From contig JBHJGY010000047.1 in the NCBI GenBank assembly GCA_050331335.1, positions 1 through 50,603 of the forward strand: a DNA stretch of 50,603 bases, read 5' to 3'. The position numbers were made by a program, and so were the translations under genes. The notes beneath the pieces are model-generated. The model saw only the letters and a program-made list of their open reading frames with translations. It ran no database searches and was not told where the DNA came from. Positions within the stretch are counted from its first letter, which is position 1; each line of letters begins with the position of its first letter. The DNA comes from Thermohalobaculum sp050331335 (GTDB lineage: Bacteria; Pseudomonadota; Alphaproteobacteria; Rhodobacterales; Rhodobacteraceae). This document shows positions 24,396-32,653 of this stretch, one piece after another.

Positions 24396-26682
24396 CGGAG
24401 AGAACCTGTTCCAGCGTTACGGTTTCCGCGCGCAGGCGGGTCAGCCAAGCCGAAATGGCAGTGGGATCCGCTGGATCAGCGAGGCGTGACGGGTCCAGGG
24501 CATCCGATCCTACCCCCTCGGCTGGCGTATCGGTCGGACCATCGGCCTCGACATCTCCCGAACGGCGGCGGGCCAGGGCCAAACGCGCACTGATCGCCAG
24601 ATCGGGGTCTTGCGCCGCAAGCTCGTCCAGCGCGGCCGCGGTGGCATCCCAGTCTTGCGCGGCCCAGGCAAGGCGAGCCCGCTGCTCCGGCGTGCCGGCT
24701 TGAGCGGCGAGCAGTTGGTCGAGTGCCTCTGCAGGCCGGCCAAGCGCGGCGAATGCGCCCGCGAGGATCGCCGCACGCTCTGGCCCTTCGGGCAGGCGGT
24801 CGCCCAAATCGAGCGCGTCCTGAGCTTGGCCGGCGGCAAGATATCCTTCAGCTAAGGCGGTGGCGAGGCTTGGGTCAGACAGGTCGCCTGCGGACAATAT
24901 GTCGGCGCCTTGCGCAGGCAGTCCCAGGCCTGCCAGTGATCGAGCCAGAGCGGTGCGGAAACTCGGCTCCGCCAACGCGGCGCGGAACCGCGCCGGATCT
25001 TTCGCATAGGCCAGTCCCAGGGCAGTGTCGACGGACCCGTGTTCCGATGCTTGGACGATCATCGCCATGGCCTCGGCCTTGCGGCTCCCGTCGATGATGC
25101 CCAATCCCTCGCCAGCATCCAGAATGTCGAGCGCGGCCCGGCTGCCGAGCGCAGCCCCTGCCAGAGCTGCTTCTGCGACCAGCGCGTCAGTGCCCAGCGT
25201 CGTGCCCGCGGCCGAGAATGCGAGGGCACCCAGATCGATCCTGAGAAGCCGCGTATCGGTTGACGCCGGAAGGCGGCCATCGAGGCCGAGCTGTGCGAGC
25301 GCGAGCATGGCTTGGGCGCCTTCCGGACCGCCACCCGCCCAGAGGGCGGTGAGCTCGGGCAGGGCAACATCCAGAAGGCCGTCGCGGATTAAGATCCGGC
25401 TGTCGAGCAGGCGGCGCGCCGGCGAAGGCGCGACCCCAGCGCGGTCTGCGCGCGACGCGATCCGCTGAGCCATCCGCGCGTCGCCCCATTGCCCGGCCGT
25501 CGCGGCGTCGAGACCGATCCGGATGGCGAGTAGACTCCGCAGCGGCTCGCCCAACGGCGAGAGCGCGGCGTCTAAAGTGCCAGGCGACCAGCCGGCTTCT
25601 GCCATCTGCCCCGGGCCCTTGGCCAGTCTCCGCCAAAGCCTGTGCGCCCCCGGGCATCCCTGTGCCTCGAGTGGGCCGCCTGGCGGCTGAGGCTTCTGCG
25701 CTAGGGCGCGGGCCATCGCTTCGACCCCGCCTTGCCGGCTTTCATCCGGGAAGGCGGCGAGCAAGAAGAGCGCCTCCGCGCCCAGGCCATGCGCAATGTA
25801 GAAGCGGGCGAGCCGGTCGATGGACGCCGGATCCGGGCGGTCGAATTCGCCGACGAGTTGCCCCCGCAGTTGGGCAAGATCTCGCGAAAAGGCAGCGGTC
25901 TCGACGATCGGCAGCGCGAAGGCCGAGTCGGGGAGGCAGGCCGGTTGCGTGGTGGATCCAGCGCGCAGGGTGGCGCGGCCTGGCGCCGATGGTGGCGGCG
26001 CAATGGGCGGGATGTCACGCGGTGACCGGGCCCTTGGCCCCGGCGCCGGGTGGTCCCATGGGTTTATCTGCGCGCGCGCATCTCGTGAGTTTAGGGGCTT
26101 AGACCCGGGGTCGGGTGGGTCTTTGAGCGTGATCAGGCCGGCCGCCGCCGCCTTCTCCAGTTGAGATCTGAGTCTGTCGCGCGCTGCCGTGAGTTCGGAT
26201 GTGTTGGCGCGTTCGGCCGGAGGTTGAGTGTTGGCCGTCCGGGTCTCGCGCGGGGTGGGCGACGGCGCTCGCAGCGGTGCGATCGCGCGCGCCCGCAGAA
26301 CCGGCCCAGAGGGCAGGTCTGCGCCGATGACGTCGAGTGCAACCCGCGCCTCGCCATCGCTGCTAACCGCGACGGCGCAGGGGCAGGCGAGGCCGATCTC
26401 CAGTCGGGTCCCCTCGGCGTCGGCCGATGCGGACAAGGTTTCAAGGCGTCCACGCCAGGGATCGGCCCCCAACGGCACGGCCGAGGTGTCGATGCTCATT
26501 TGCGTTCGCGGGAAGGTGACCACGACCGAGCGTCCGGTTTGCGCGACCACCCAACCCTCGGACGGCGCGACCGCCAGCACGAGCCGCGCCGGGGCATCGG
26601 GGTCCGGCAACAGGGCAGTCTCCACGGCAGCGGTAGCCGCTGTCGACAAAAGCACGAGCCCAAGACCAAGACGCAACATCAT
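24388..26682 (-). CDS. Large secreted repeat protein encoded between motA and flgF (function unknown)
   Basis: The 764 aa protein has a signal peptide (about 1-19), a beta-rich region at about 30-125 that resembles an AMIN-type domain (SVVVTFPRTQMSI), a helical and proline-rich linker (160-245), and a long alpha-helical C-terminal half with TPR/Sel1-like alanine- and leucine-rich helices. A CxC pair lies at 100-102 and more cysteines at about 249 and 345, consistent with disulfides in the periplasm. It overlaps motA by four bases and flgF by eight, so it is translated with the stator and rod genes. I recall alphaproteobacterial periplasmic motor proteins (MotC of Sinorhizobium and a TPR-containing family reported as MotK) and think this may belong with them, but no motif proves it. 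Confidence 0.85.
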   Translation of the reverse strand: MMLRLGLGLVLLSTAATAAVETALLPDPDAPARLVLAVAPSEGWVVAQTGRSVVVTFPRTQMSIDTSAVPLGADPWRGRLETLSASADAEGTRLEIGLACPCAVAVSSDGEARVALDVIGADLPSGPVLRARAIAPLRAPSPTPRETRTANTQPPAERANTSELTAARDRLRSQLEKAAAAGLITLKDPPDPGSKPLNSRDARAQINPWDHPAPGPRARSPRDIPPIAPPPSAPGRATLRAGSTTQPACLPDSAFALPIVETAAFSRDLAQLRGQLVGEFDRPDPASIDRLARFYIAHGLGAEALFLLAAFPDESRQGGVEAMARALAQKPQPPGGPLEAQGCPGAHRLWRRLAKGPGQMAEAGWSPGTLDAALSPLGEPLRSLLAIRIGLDAATAGQWGDARMAQRIASRADRAGVAPSPARRLLDSRILIRDGLLDVALPELTALWAGGGPEGAQAMLALAQLGLDGRLPASTDTRLLRIDLGALAFSAAGTTLGTDALVAEAALAGAALGSRAALDILDAGEGLGIIDGSRKAEAMAMIVQASEHGSVDTALGLAYAKDPARFRAALAEPSFRTALARSLAGLGLPAQGADILSAGDLSDPSLATALAEGYLAAGQAQDALDLGDRLPEGPERAAILAGAFAALGRPAEALDQLLAAQAGTPEQRARLAWAAQDWDATAAALDELAAQDPDLAISARLALARRRSGDVEADGPTDTPAEGVGSDALDPSRLADPADPTAISAWLTRLRAETVTLEQVLSDG

Positions 26683-27545
26683 GCGGCCTCTCCCACCGTC
26701 TTGAGCGCGGCCTCCAATTCGTCGAAGCTCGGACGTAGCGCGTGGGGCAAGTTCTGCCGGGCCACCTCGACACAGATCTGCGGGCTGTGGCGATGGAGAT
26801 TGGCCACCAGAGTGTCACGGATCAGTTCGTAGAACTTATGGTCCGCTTCGGTCAGCGCCTTTACCTTCTGGGCGAACGGGCCGACGAGACCATAGGAAAG
26901 GAAAACGCCGAGAAAAGTACCCACCAGCGCGCCGCCGATCAGCTTGCCGAGGACTTCTGGCGGCTGATCGATCGAGGACATGGTCTTGATCACGCCGAGA
27001 ACCGCGGCGACGATGCCCAGCGCCGGTAGGCCGTCCGCCATCGTCTGGAGCGCATGGGAAGAGTGCAACTGGTGGTGCAGCCTGCCCTCAAGCTGGCGCT
27101 CCAACAAATCCTCGAGTTGGTGAGGGTCGTCGTAGTTCATCATGCTCATCCGGATTGTGTCGCAGATCATCTCGATCGCGTCGTGATCGGCGAGGATCTT
27201 CGGGTAGGCCTGGAAGATCGGGCTCTCGCCCGGGGCCTCGACATGAGCCTCGATCGCGACCGGGTCGCGCCGCGCCAGTTTCACCAGGGTGAAGAGCAGG
27301 CAGAGCAGGTCCTGATAATCGTCGCGCTTCCAGGTCGCGCCCTTGAAGACGCGGCCCAGATCCTTGAGCGTGTGTTTGATGGTTGCCGCATCGTTGGCGA
27401 TGACGAAAGCGCCGACCGCCGCCCCGCCGATCATCATCATCTCGAAGGGCAAGGCGCCGAGGATGATCCCCATCTTGCCGCCAGCGATGAGATAGCCGCC
27501 GAAGACCATGCCGATTACGACGACGATGCCGATTATGCTGCCCAT
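26679..27545 (-). CDS. motA: Flagellar motor stator protein MotA
   Basis: The 288 aa protein has four membrane helices: two near the N-terminus (about 1-20 and 27-50) and two after residue 165. The cytoplasmic loop contains LARRDPVAIEAHVE, matching the rotor-contact residues R90 and E98 of E. coli MotA. It conducts protons with MotB and pushes on FliG. No motB follows it; instead the next gene is the 764 aa secreted protein. Confidence 0.97.
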   Translation of the reverse strand: MGSIIGIVVVIGMVFGGYLIAGGKMGIILGALPFEMMMIGGAAVGAFVIANDAATIKHTLKDLGRVFKGATWKRDDYQDLLCLLFTLVKLARRDPVAIEAHVEAPGESPIFQAYPKILADHDAIEMICDTIRMSMMNYDDPHQLEDLLERQLEGRLHHQLHSSHALQTMADGLPALGIVAAVLGVIKTMSSIDQPPEVLGKLIGGALVGTFLGVFLSYGLVGPFAQKVKALTEADHKFYELIRDTLVANLHRHSPQICVEVARQNLPHALRPSFDELEAALKTVGEAA

Positions 27546-27595
27546 TCGGGATCCGTTCTCTTCTGTCGTTTCCCCGCCGGTCTAGCCGGTGATGC

Positions 27596-28180
27596 TTAAC
27601 GCAGGGTTGCCGCAGCGGATCCCGGCTCCCGCGAGAGGTTGCGGCCCGCCAACAGGAGGCTCACCGCGTAGGCATTCTCGGCCGTCATGTTCGCCATGAT
27701 GAGGGCTGCCTGCTCCGGCTCCATGCCGCCGAGAAAGCCGGCCGCGAACGAGGGCGGCATCTGGTCGAAGATGCCTGCCGCGTCCTTGGGCTTCATTTGG
27801 GCATACATGGCCGAGAGATGGGCGACGTCGCGCTCCGCTGCGTCATCAACGATCACGGCTGTCTGTTCGAGGCGCTCCTGCGCGTCCTTGAGCGCGTTGA
27901 GCTGCTCCCTGAGGCGGGCTTCCACCGCTTCGAGCGTCTGCGCCCGATCCTCAAGCGCGGCCTCGCGCTCGGCGAGCCGGGCACCGCGCTCGCGCAGATC
28001 GGCGAGTAGGGTGCCGAGATCGCCGTCGCCTGCATCGGGCTCGGTCTGGGCGGCGACGGGCCCGCCGAAGCCGTCCCCCTCCGGCAATGCCGCCACCACT
28101 TCACCTACGCGCAGCAGCGCGGAAGCAAAAAAGCCCGCCGCCAAGCTGACCAACGCGCCGGTGCGCCGCGCCCGGCTCAC
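27596..28180 (-). CDS. MotE-like protein (flagellar motor/chaperone family)
   Basis: The 194 aa protein has an N-terminal hydrophobic segment (about 9-33), a coiled coil (about 55-110) and a C-terminal domain with MKPKDAAGIFDQMPPSFAAGFLGGM, which resembles the MgtE N-terminal fold found in MotE proteins. In Sinorhizobium meliloti MotE is a periplasmic chaperone for MotC. The GTG at 28180 overlaps the upstream stop as GTGA. It lies 50 bases before motA. Confidence 0.8.
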   Translation of the reverse strand: MSRARRTGALVSLAAGFFASALLRVGEVVAALPEGDGFGGPVAAQTEPDAGDGDLGTLLADLRERGARLAEREAALEDRAQTLEAVEARLREQLNALKDAQERLEQTAVIVDDAAERDVAHLSAMYAQMKPKDAAGIFDQMPPSFAAGFLGGMEPEQAALIMANMTAENAYAVSLLLAGRNLSREPGSAAATLR

Positions 28181-28701
28181 AGCGACATCCTTTCGACCTT
28201 AAGCGGGGCCGGGCCAGGGGCAGGCCCAGGGGCTGGGTCAAGCGGCGTCGCGGCGCCAAGGGCATCGGTCGGCTCCCACGGATCCGCGAGATCGGGCAAG
28301 TCCTCGGCCTCATCCGGCGGTGTCGCATCGGTGACTGGCCTCTGCGTCGGGCTCTCGGATGCGGCCGGGGCGGGCGCCGCTGCCGCCCCGAGCGCCAGCC
28401 TTGCCGCCTGGGCCTCAGCCACTGCTTCGGATAACGCACCGCGCGCGGCCTCTGCCGCCGCAAGATCGCCAGCCAACGAATCATGTGCGTTCCGCAGCCC
28501 GGCCCGCGCTTCCGCGACCCCGCGCCGGGTCTCCGCGAGCCCCGCCTTCGTCTCCTCGAGCGCGGCGTTAAGCGCTGCAATCTGCCCGCCGATGCCAGCT
28601 TCGGCATCCGTGAGCCGCCGCAGCCGCCGGCTGAGCACGAGACAATAGAGCGCCGCCGCGAGTGCGGTTGCGATCAGCAGTCCATCTGCCACCAGTTCCA
28701 T
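28177..28701 (-). CDS. Bitopic coiled-coil protein of the fliL operon (PflI-like)
   Basis: The 174 aa protein has one N-terminal membrane helix (about 5-25), a helical coiled-coil stretch (about 35-110) and an acidic, proline-rich tail. It resembles the small proteins next to fliL in alphaproteobacteria (DUF6468). One of them, PflI of Caulobacter, helps place the flagellum at the pole. The resemblance is in layout and position rather than a clear motif. A GTG directly before the ATG at 28701 could also serve as start; AAGGAA lies upstream. Confidence 0.72.
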   Translation of the reverse strand: MELVADGLLIATALAAALYCLVLSRRLRRLTDAEAGIGGQIAALNAALEETKAGLAETRRGVAEARAGLRNAHDSLAGDLAAAEAARGALSEAVAEAQAARLALGAAAAPAPAASESPTQRPVTDATPPDEAEDLPDLADPWEPTDALGAATPLDPAPGPAPGPAPLKVERMSL

Positions 28702-28712
28702 CACCCGTTCCT

Positions 28713-29237
28713 TCAGTTGATCACAAATTCCTGGATCAGCACCGCCCGAACGGCGCCTTGCGGAGCCACGAGCGGCACCCGACTCAACATCTGCGCGCGC
28801 AGCCGCGCCATCGCCGCCGGGCGCTCGATGACCTCGGCATCAACGGCGCGCAGGAAGGTCACGAGGACGTCGCGGATCCGCGGTGCGACGGCCGCGACTT
28901 CCTCGCTGCGCGCGGGGTCCACCTCGATTTCCACGCGAATCTTCAGGTGCTTTGCCGCCGCTCCCGGCGCGAGCGAGATCACCATGGTCTCGAGCGGCAC
29001 GAATCCCGGCAACTCCGTATCGACCGAGGCAGGCGCCAAGAGCTCGGCGCTTGGCTCTTCGGGCACCGGCTCGGGCTTGGGGCCGAAGGGGAGCGCCACG
29101 AGCCCGGAATAGACACCGTAGAAACCACCGCCACCCAGCAGAAGCGCGAGCGCCGCCGACAAGACGACGGCCTTGCCGCCGCCCTTGGACGCCGGCGCTT
29201 CTTCTTCTGCTCCCGATTTTCCCGCCGCCTGGGCCAT
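28713..29237 (-). CDS. fliL: Flagellar basal body-associated protein FliL
   Basis: The 174 aa protein has a cytoplasmic lead (1-22), one membrane helix (about 23-46), a proline/glutamate linker and the FliL periplasmic domain (PLETMVISLAPGAAAKHLKIRVEIEVD, here read as landmarks). FliL forms rings around the stator. It is the first gene of a ten-gene minus-strand operon that ends at 21278. It is divergent from fliF. Confidence 0.93.
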   Translation of the reverse strand: MAQAAGKSGAEEEAPASKGGGKAVVLSAALALLLGGGGFYGVYSGLVALPFGPKPEPVPEEPSAELLAPASVDTELPGFVPLETMVISLAPGAAAKHLKIRVEIEVDPARSEEVAAVAPRIRDVLVTFLRAVDAEVIERPAAMARLRAQMLSRVPLVAPQGAVRAVLIQEFVIN

Positions 29238-29290
29238 TCCGCGCTCCCTTCCGAAGTTCTCTCCGCGAAGCCCGTGTAGCCCGATTCCCC

Positions 29291-29305
29291 TAAACCCATT
29301 CTTAA
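29291..29305. promoter_or_regulatory. Candidate CtrA-like site in the fliL/fliF divergent gap
   Basis: The plus strand reads taaa-cccattc-ttaa, seven of eight bases of TTAA-N7-TTAA. It lies in the 140-base gap, 54 bases before fliL and 72 bases before fliF, well placed to control both. The CCATT core between the halves also resembles known CtrA sites. No sigma-54 or sigma-28 box was found nearby. Confidence 0.4.
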
Positions 29306-29377
29306 GGCTCGCCGGCGCAGGGTGGCGCCGAGGCGGGACGGCAGAAGGCGGACATCCTCAGCCGGGATGCGATCAGA

Positions 29378-30943
29378 ATGGATCAATTGTTGCATACATG
29401 GCGGGCCTTAGACCTGCGTCGCCGGGTGATCCTGGTCGGCGCCGGCGTGTTGAGCCTGGTGGCCGTGCTCTCATTGGCGCAGCTCGCGACGCGTCCGGCC
29501 ATGGCGCTGCTCTATAGCGGGCTAGACCCCGCAACCGCAGGGGAAGTCGTTGGCCGGCTCGACCAGATGGCCGTCACCTCCGAAGTGCGCGGCGACGCGA
29601 TCTACGTGGCGGAAGGCGCACGGGATCGGGTGCGCTTGGCCTTGGCGCGCGAAGGGCTGCCGCGGCAGGGGCAAGCGGGTTACGAGCTGTTGGACACGCT
29701 TTCCGGCTTTTCGGCGACCGCGGACATGTTCAACGCCGCTTTTTGGCGCGCCAAGGAGGGCGAGCTTGCGCGGACGATCCTCGCCGCCCCCGGCGTGCGG
29801 GCGGCCCGCGTGCATATTGCGGTGCCGAGCCGGCGGCCGTTTGCGCGGGAGAGTGCGCCGCCCACCGCCTCCGTGACCGTGACGATGGCGGGCGGGGCGC
29901 TCCCGCGGGCGCAGGCCGAGGCCATGCGGTATCTCGTGGCGCTTGCGGTGCCGAATCTCCCGCCGGAACAGGTGGGTGTAATCGACAGCCGCGCCGGGAT
30001 GGTCCTTGCTCCCGGGGCCGAGGGTGGGCCGGATCTGGGCACCGCCGCGACCGAGCGGGAGGCCAGGCTCAAGCGCGAGATCGAGCAGTTGCTCGCCGCC
30101 CGGGTGGGGCGCGATCGGGCCCGGGTCAGCGTCAGCGTCGAAACCGACCGGGAGGCTGAGACCGTTATCGAGACGGTGATCGACCCCGCCAGCCGCGTCA
30201 CCCTCAGCCTCGACAACCGGGAGATTACCGACACGAGCACCGGTGAGGATGGCAATGTCACCGTCGCAAGCAATCTGCCCGCAGGCGATGCGGAGGCCGG
30301 CGCGACACGGGAAAGCGCGCGCTCCGAGACCCAGGAACGGGTGAATTACGACTATTCGGAGCTCAGGCGCGAACGAGTTCGCCAGCCGGGAGCGATTCGC
30401 CGGATCAGCGTTGCCGTTCTGGTCGACGGGTTGGTCGAGGACGGCCCGGACGGCACTCCGGTTTGGGCGCCGAGAAATGCCGCGGAACTCGAGGCGCTGA
30501 GCGCGCTCGTCAAGGCCGCGATTGGGTTCGATGAGGCGCGTGGCGATGTCGTGACCGTCGAGAGCCTGGCATTCCAGCCCGATGCAACGCCCGGGGCCTT
30601 GGTTGAGGCGAGCCCGCTTCTGCGCTTTCTCGAGCGAAATGCGTTGACCCTTATCCAAATCGCCGTGCTCGCCATCGTCGCCATCGTGCTGGCGCTGACC
30701 GTCGTGCGCCCGGTGCTCACCAGGCCCCCTCTCGCCGAGGAGGGACTTGTTGCGCTGCCGGGCGAGACGCCCGCCGTGATCGAAGCGAGCGCCGATGCTC
30801 AAGCAGATCCGGCTGGGGCATCTGGCGAGCCGCCCGAGTTGTCCGAGCGAGAGACCCTGCGCTTGGTGGTTGCCGAGAACCGGGAGCAGACGATCGCGAT
30901 GCTGAAGGACTGGCTGGCGAGCACGGATGAGGAAGCGGCATGA
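29378..30943 (+). CDS. fliF: Flagellar MS-ring protein FliF
   Basis: The 521 aa protein has a membrane helix near the N-terminus (about 16-36), ring-building motifs including the YscJ/FliF pattern (LLYSGLDPATAGEVV), a second helix near 425-447 and a short cytoplasmic tail ending DWLASTDEEAA that binds FliG. FliF forms the MS-ring around which the export gate is built. It opens the operon fliF-fliH-fliN-fliP-fliG and overlaps fliH by four bases. Confidence 0.97.
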   Translation: MDQLLHTWRALDLRRRVILVGAGVLSLVAVLSLAQLATRPAMALLYSGLDPATAGEVVGRLDQMAVTSEVRGDAIYVAEGARDRVRLALAREGLPRQGQAGYELLDTLSGFSATADMFNAAFWRAKEGELARTILAAPGVRAARVHIAVPSRRPFARESAPPTASVTVTMAGGALPRAQAEAMRYLVALAVPNLPPEQVGVIDSRAGMVLAPGAEGGPDLGTAATEREARLKREIEQLLAARVGRDRARVSVSVETDREAETVIETVIDPASRVTLSLDNREITDTSTGEDGNVTVASNLPAGDAEAGATRESARSETQERVNYDYSELRRERVRQPGAIRRISVAVLVDGLVEDGPDGTPVWAPRNAAELEALSALVKAAIGFDEARGDVVTVESLAFQPDATPGALVEASPLLRFLERNALTLIQIAVLAIVAIVLALTVVRPVLTRPPLAEEGLVALPGETPAVIEASADAQADPAGASGEPPELSERETLRLVVAENREQTIAMLKDWLASTDEEAA

Positions 30944-31566
30944 TGGGGGCGCGGCCGGTCCTGGAGCGGTGCGACGCGGGGCGCGAGATCGCGGCGGGGA
31001 CATCCCCGCCCGCGCCGCCCGTGCCGCCCGCGACGCCTGACTTGCCGCAGCCCGACCCACCGGCACCCGCCCTGGCTGCGGCCGCGCCAGATTCTGCGTC
31101 GCAAGAGGCGGCTGCGGACTTGTGTGCCGCCCTGTCGGCTCTGGAACATCTTCTGGCGGAGACGGCCCATCGCCGAGCGCGCCTCGAAGCGGCCATCGCC
31201 GAGGCGGTCGCCGGCGCCGTGGCGGAGGTCCTGCCCCAGCTTGCCCGAAGCGGCTTCCCCGGGGAAGTGGCCGCCGCTTGCCAAGCGCTGCTGCGCGCGC
31301 CGCGGGCGGCCGCCGAGCTCCGCGTGGCGCCGGATTTGGTCTCGGCGGTGGAAGCTGCGCTCGCAACCTCCCCGGCGGCCGAACGGCCCGCCCTGACAAT
31401 CACGCCCGACGCCACGCTGACGCAAGCGACGGCGCGGCTGCTTTGGCCCGAGGGAGGTGCCGAGCTCGACGCGGCCCGTTTGGCCGAGACCGCCCAGCAG
31501 CATCTGCGCGCGCGCCTGGACGCCGCAACCGTTATCGACCGCCCAACCGAGGAGAACACCGAATGA
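30940..31566 (+). CDS. fliH: FliH-like flagellar export ATPase regulator
   Basis: The 208 aa protein starts with a proline- and alanine-rich segment (about 20-55), followed by a helical region (about 60-110) and a C-terminal globular part (EVLPQLARSGFP onward) as in FliH. FliH dimers hold FliI near the C-ring. The sequence is weakly conserved, so the call leans on its place between fliF and fliN. It overlaps both neighbours by four bases. Confidence 0.78.
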   Translation: MMGARPVLERCDAGREIAAGTSPPAPPVPPATPDLPQPDPPAPALAAAAPDSASQEAAADLCAALSALEHLLAETAHRRARLEAAIAEAVAGAVAEVLPQLARSGFPGEVAAACQALLRAPRAAAELRVAPDLVSAVEAALATSPAAERPALTITPDATLTQATARLLWPEGGAELDAARLAETAQQHLRARLDAATVIDRPTEENTE

Positions 31567-31916
31567 GCGACAGTCCCAACGCTGTAGAGCCCCAGCGGGA
31601 GCCCGAGCAGCCGGGCGGCCCGCCGCCGATCATGGAACAGCGCGACACCTCACCGGAGGGTCAATATCGGCGCGCGATCTTTTCGGTCCCCGTCGAGGTG
31701 GTGGTCTCCGTAGGTCAGGCCCGGCCGGTGATCGGCGAGCTTCTGGCGATGCGACGCGATATGGTGCTACCGCTCTCCTCGCGCGTCGACGATCCGGTGG
31801 AGATTATGATCGGCGACCGGGTCATCGCCCGCGGAGAGCTTGAGGAGATGGGCGAGGATGGCGGCCGTCTCGGCGTGCGTCTCACCGAGATCGTCGACGT
31901 GGCCGATCTGTTCTAA
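31563..31916 (+). CDS. fliN: Flagellar motor switch protein FliN
   Basis: The 117 aa protein has a proline/glutamate-rich lead (about 1-35) and a SpoA domain (FSVPVEVVVSVGQARPVIGEL; end LTEIVDVADLF). FliN forms the base of the C-ring with FliM and binds FliH. The ATG at 31563 overlaps the fliH stop; the same frame is open further upstream, but that part lies over fliH. FliM is not encoded in the window. Confidence 0.93.
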   Translation: MSDSPNAVEPQREPEQPGGPPPIMEQRDTSPEGQYRRAIFSVPVEVVVSVGQARPVIGELLAMRRDMVLPLSSRVDDPVEIMIGDRVIARGELEEMGEDGGRLGVRLTEIVDVADLF

Positions 31917-31921
31917 GCGCC

Positions 31922-32653
31922 ATGTTTCGCCTCCTCGTTCTCTCGACCTGCATTGCCCTTTTTGCCCTACCTGCTGCGGCCCAGGAGATCAGCCTCGACT
32001 TCGGCGAGGGCGAGCGGCTTTCGGCTCGGGTGGTCCAACTCTTTCTGATCGTCACCTTGCTTTCCCTGGCGCCAGGGATCGCCATCATGGTGACCTGTTT
32101 TCCATTCATGGTGACCGTGTTCTCGATCTTGCGCCAGGGCATCGGGCTGCAGCAGGCACCGCCCAACATGCTGATCGTCTCCTTGGCGCTGTTCATGACG
32201 TATTTCGTGATGGAGCCGGTCTTCGCTGAGGCTTGGGCACGCGGGATCGGACCGCTGATGGAGGGCGACATCACGCCGGCCCAGGCTTGGGAACGAGGCA
32301 TGGCACCGTTTCGCAGCTTCATGGAGGGGCGGGTGCGGCCGGAGGCGGTGGCCGAGCTCGCCGCCGCCGCGCCGGGGCGCGACGCGGCTCTTGCGCCGGG
32401 CGAGCCTGCACCGCTCGACATCTTGGTGCCCGCCTTCATGCTCTCAGAGCTCGAGCGCGGGTTCGAGATCGGCTTCCTGATCTTTCTGCCCTTCTTGATT
32501 ATCGACCTCGTGGTTGCCTCGGTGCTCATGTCGATGGGGATGATGATGGTACCGCCGGTCGTCGTCTCCCTGCCGCTCAAGCTGGCCTTCTTCGTGGTGG
32601 CCGACGGGTGGAGCCTGGTCGCCGGCGCCCTGATCGCGGGGTATGCCGCATGA
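31922..32653 (+). CDS. fliP: Flagellar export gate protein FliP
   Basis: The 243 aa protein has a cleavable signal peptide (about 1-21, ending PAAAQ), then membrane helices with the FliP motif LAPGIAIMVTCFPFMVTVFSILR and a C-terminal pair of helices. Five FliP subunits form most of the export gate. It is separated from fliQ and fliR, which lie in the flgB operon about 20 kb away. It overlaps fliG by four bases. Confidence 0.97.
   Translation: MFRLLVLSTCIALFALPAAAQEISLDFGEGERLSARVVQLFLIVTLLSLAPGIAIMVTCFPFMVTVFSILRQGIGLQQAPPNMLIVSLALFMTYFVMEPVFAEAWARGIGPLMEGDITPAQAWERGMAPFRSFMEGRVRPEAVAELAAAAPGRDAALAPGEPAPLDILVPAFMLSELERGFEIGFLIFLPFLIIDLVVASVLMSMGMMMVPPVVVSLPLKLAFFVVADGWSLVAGALIAGYAA

Noticed and set aside
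29522..31399. Minus-strand frame of about 625 codons opposite fliF and fliH
   Set aside because: Antisense to fliF; composition is a mirror of its GC-rich codons, with no start context or domain.
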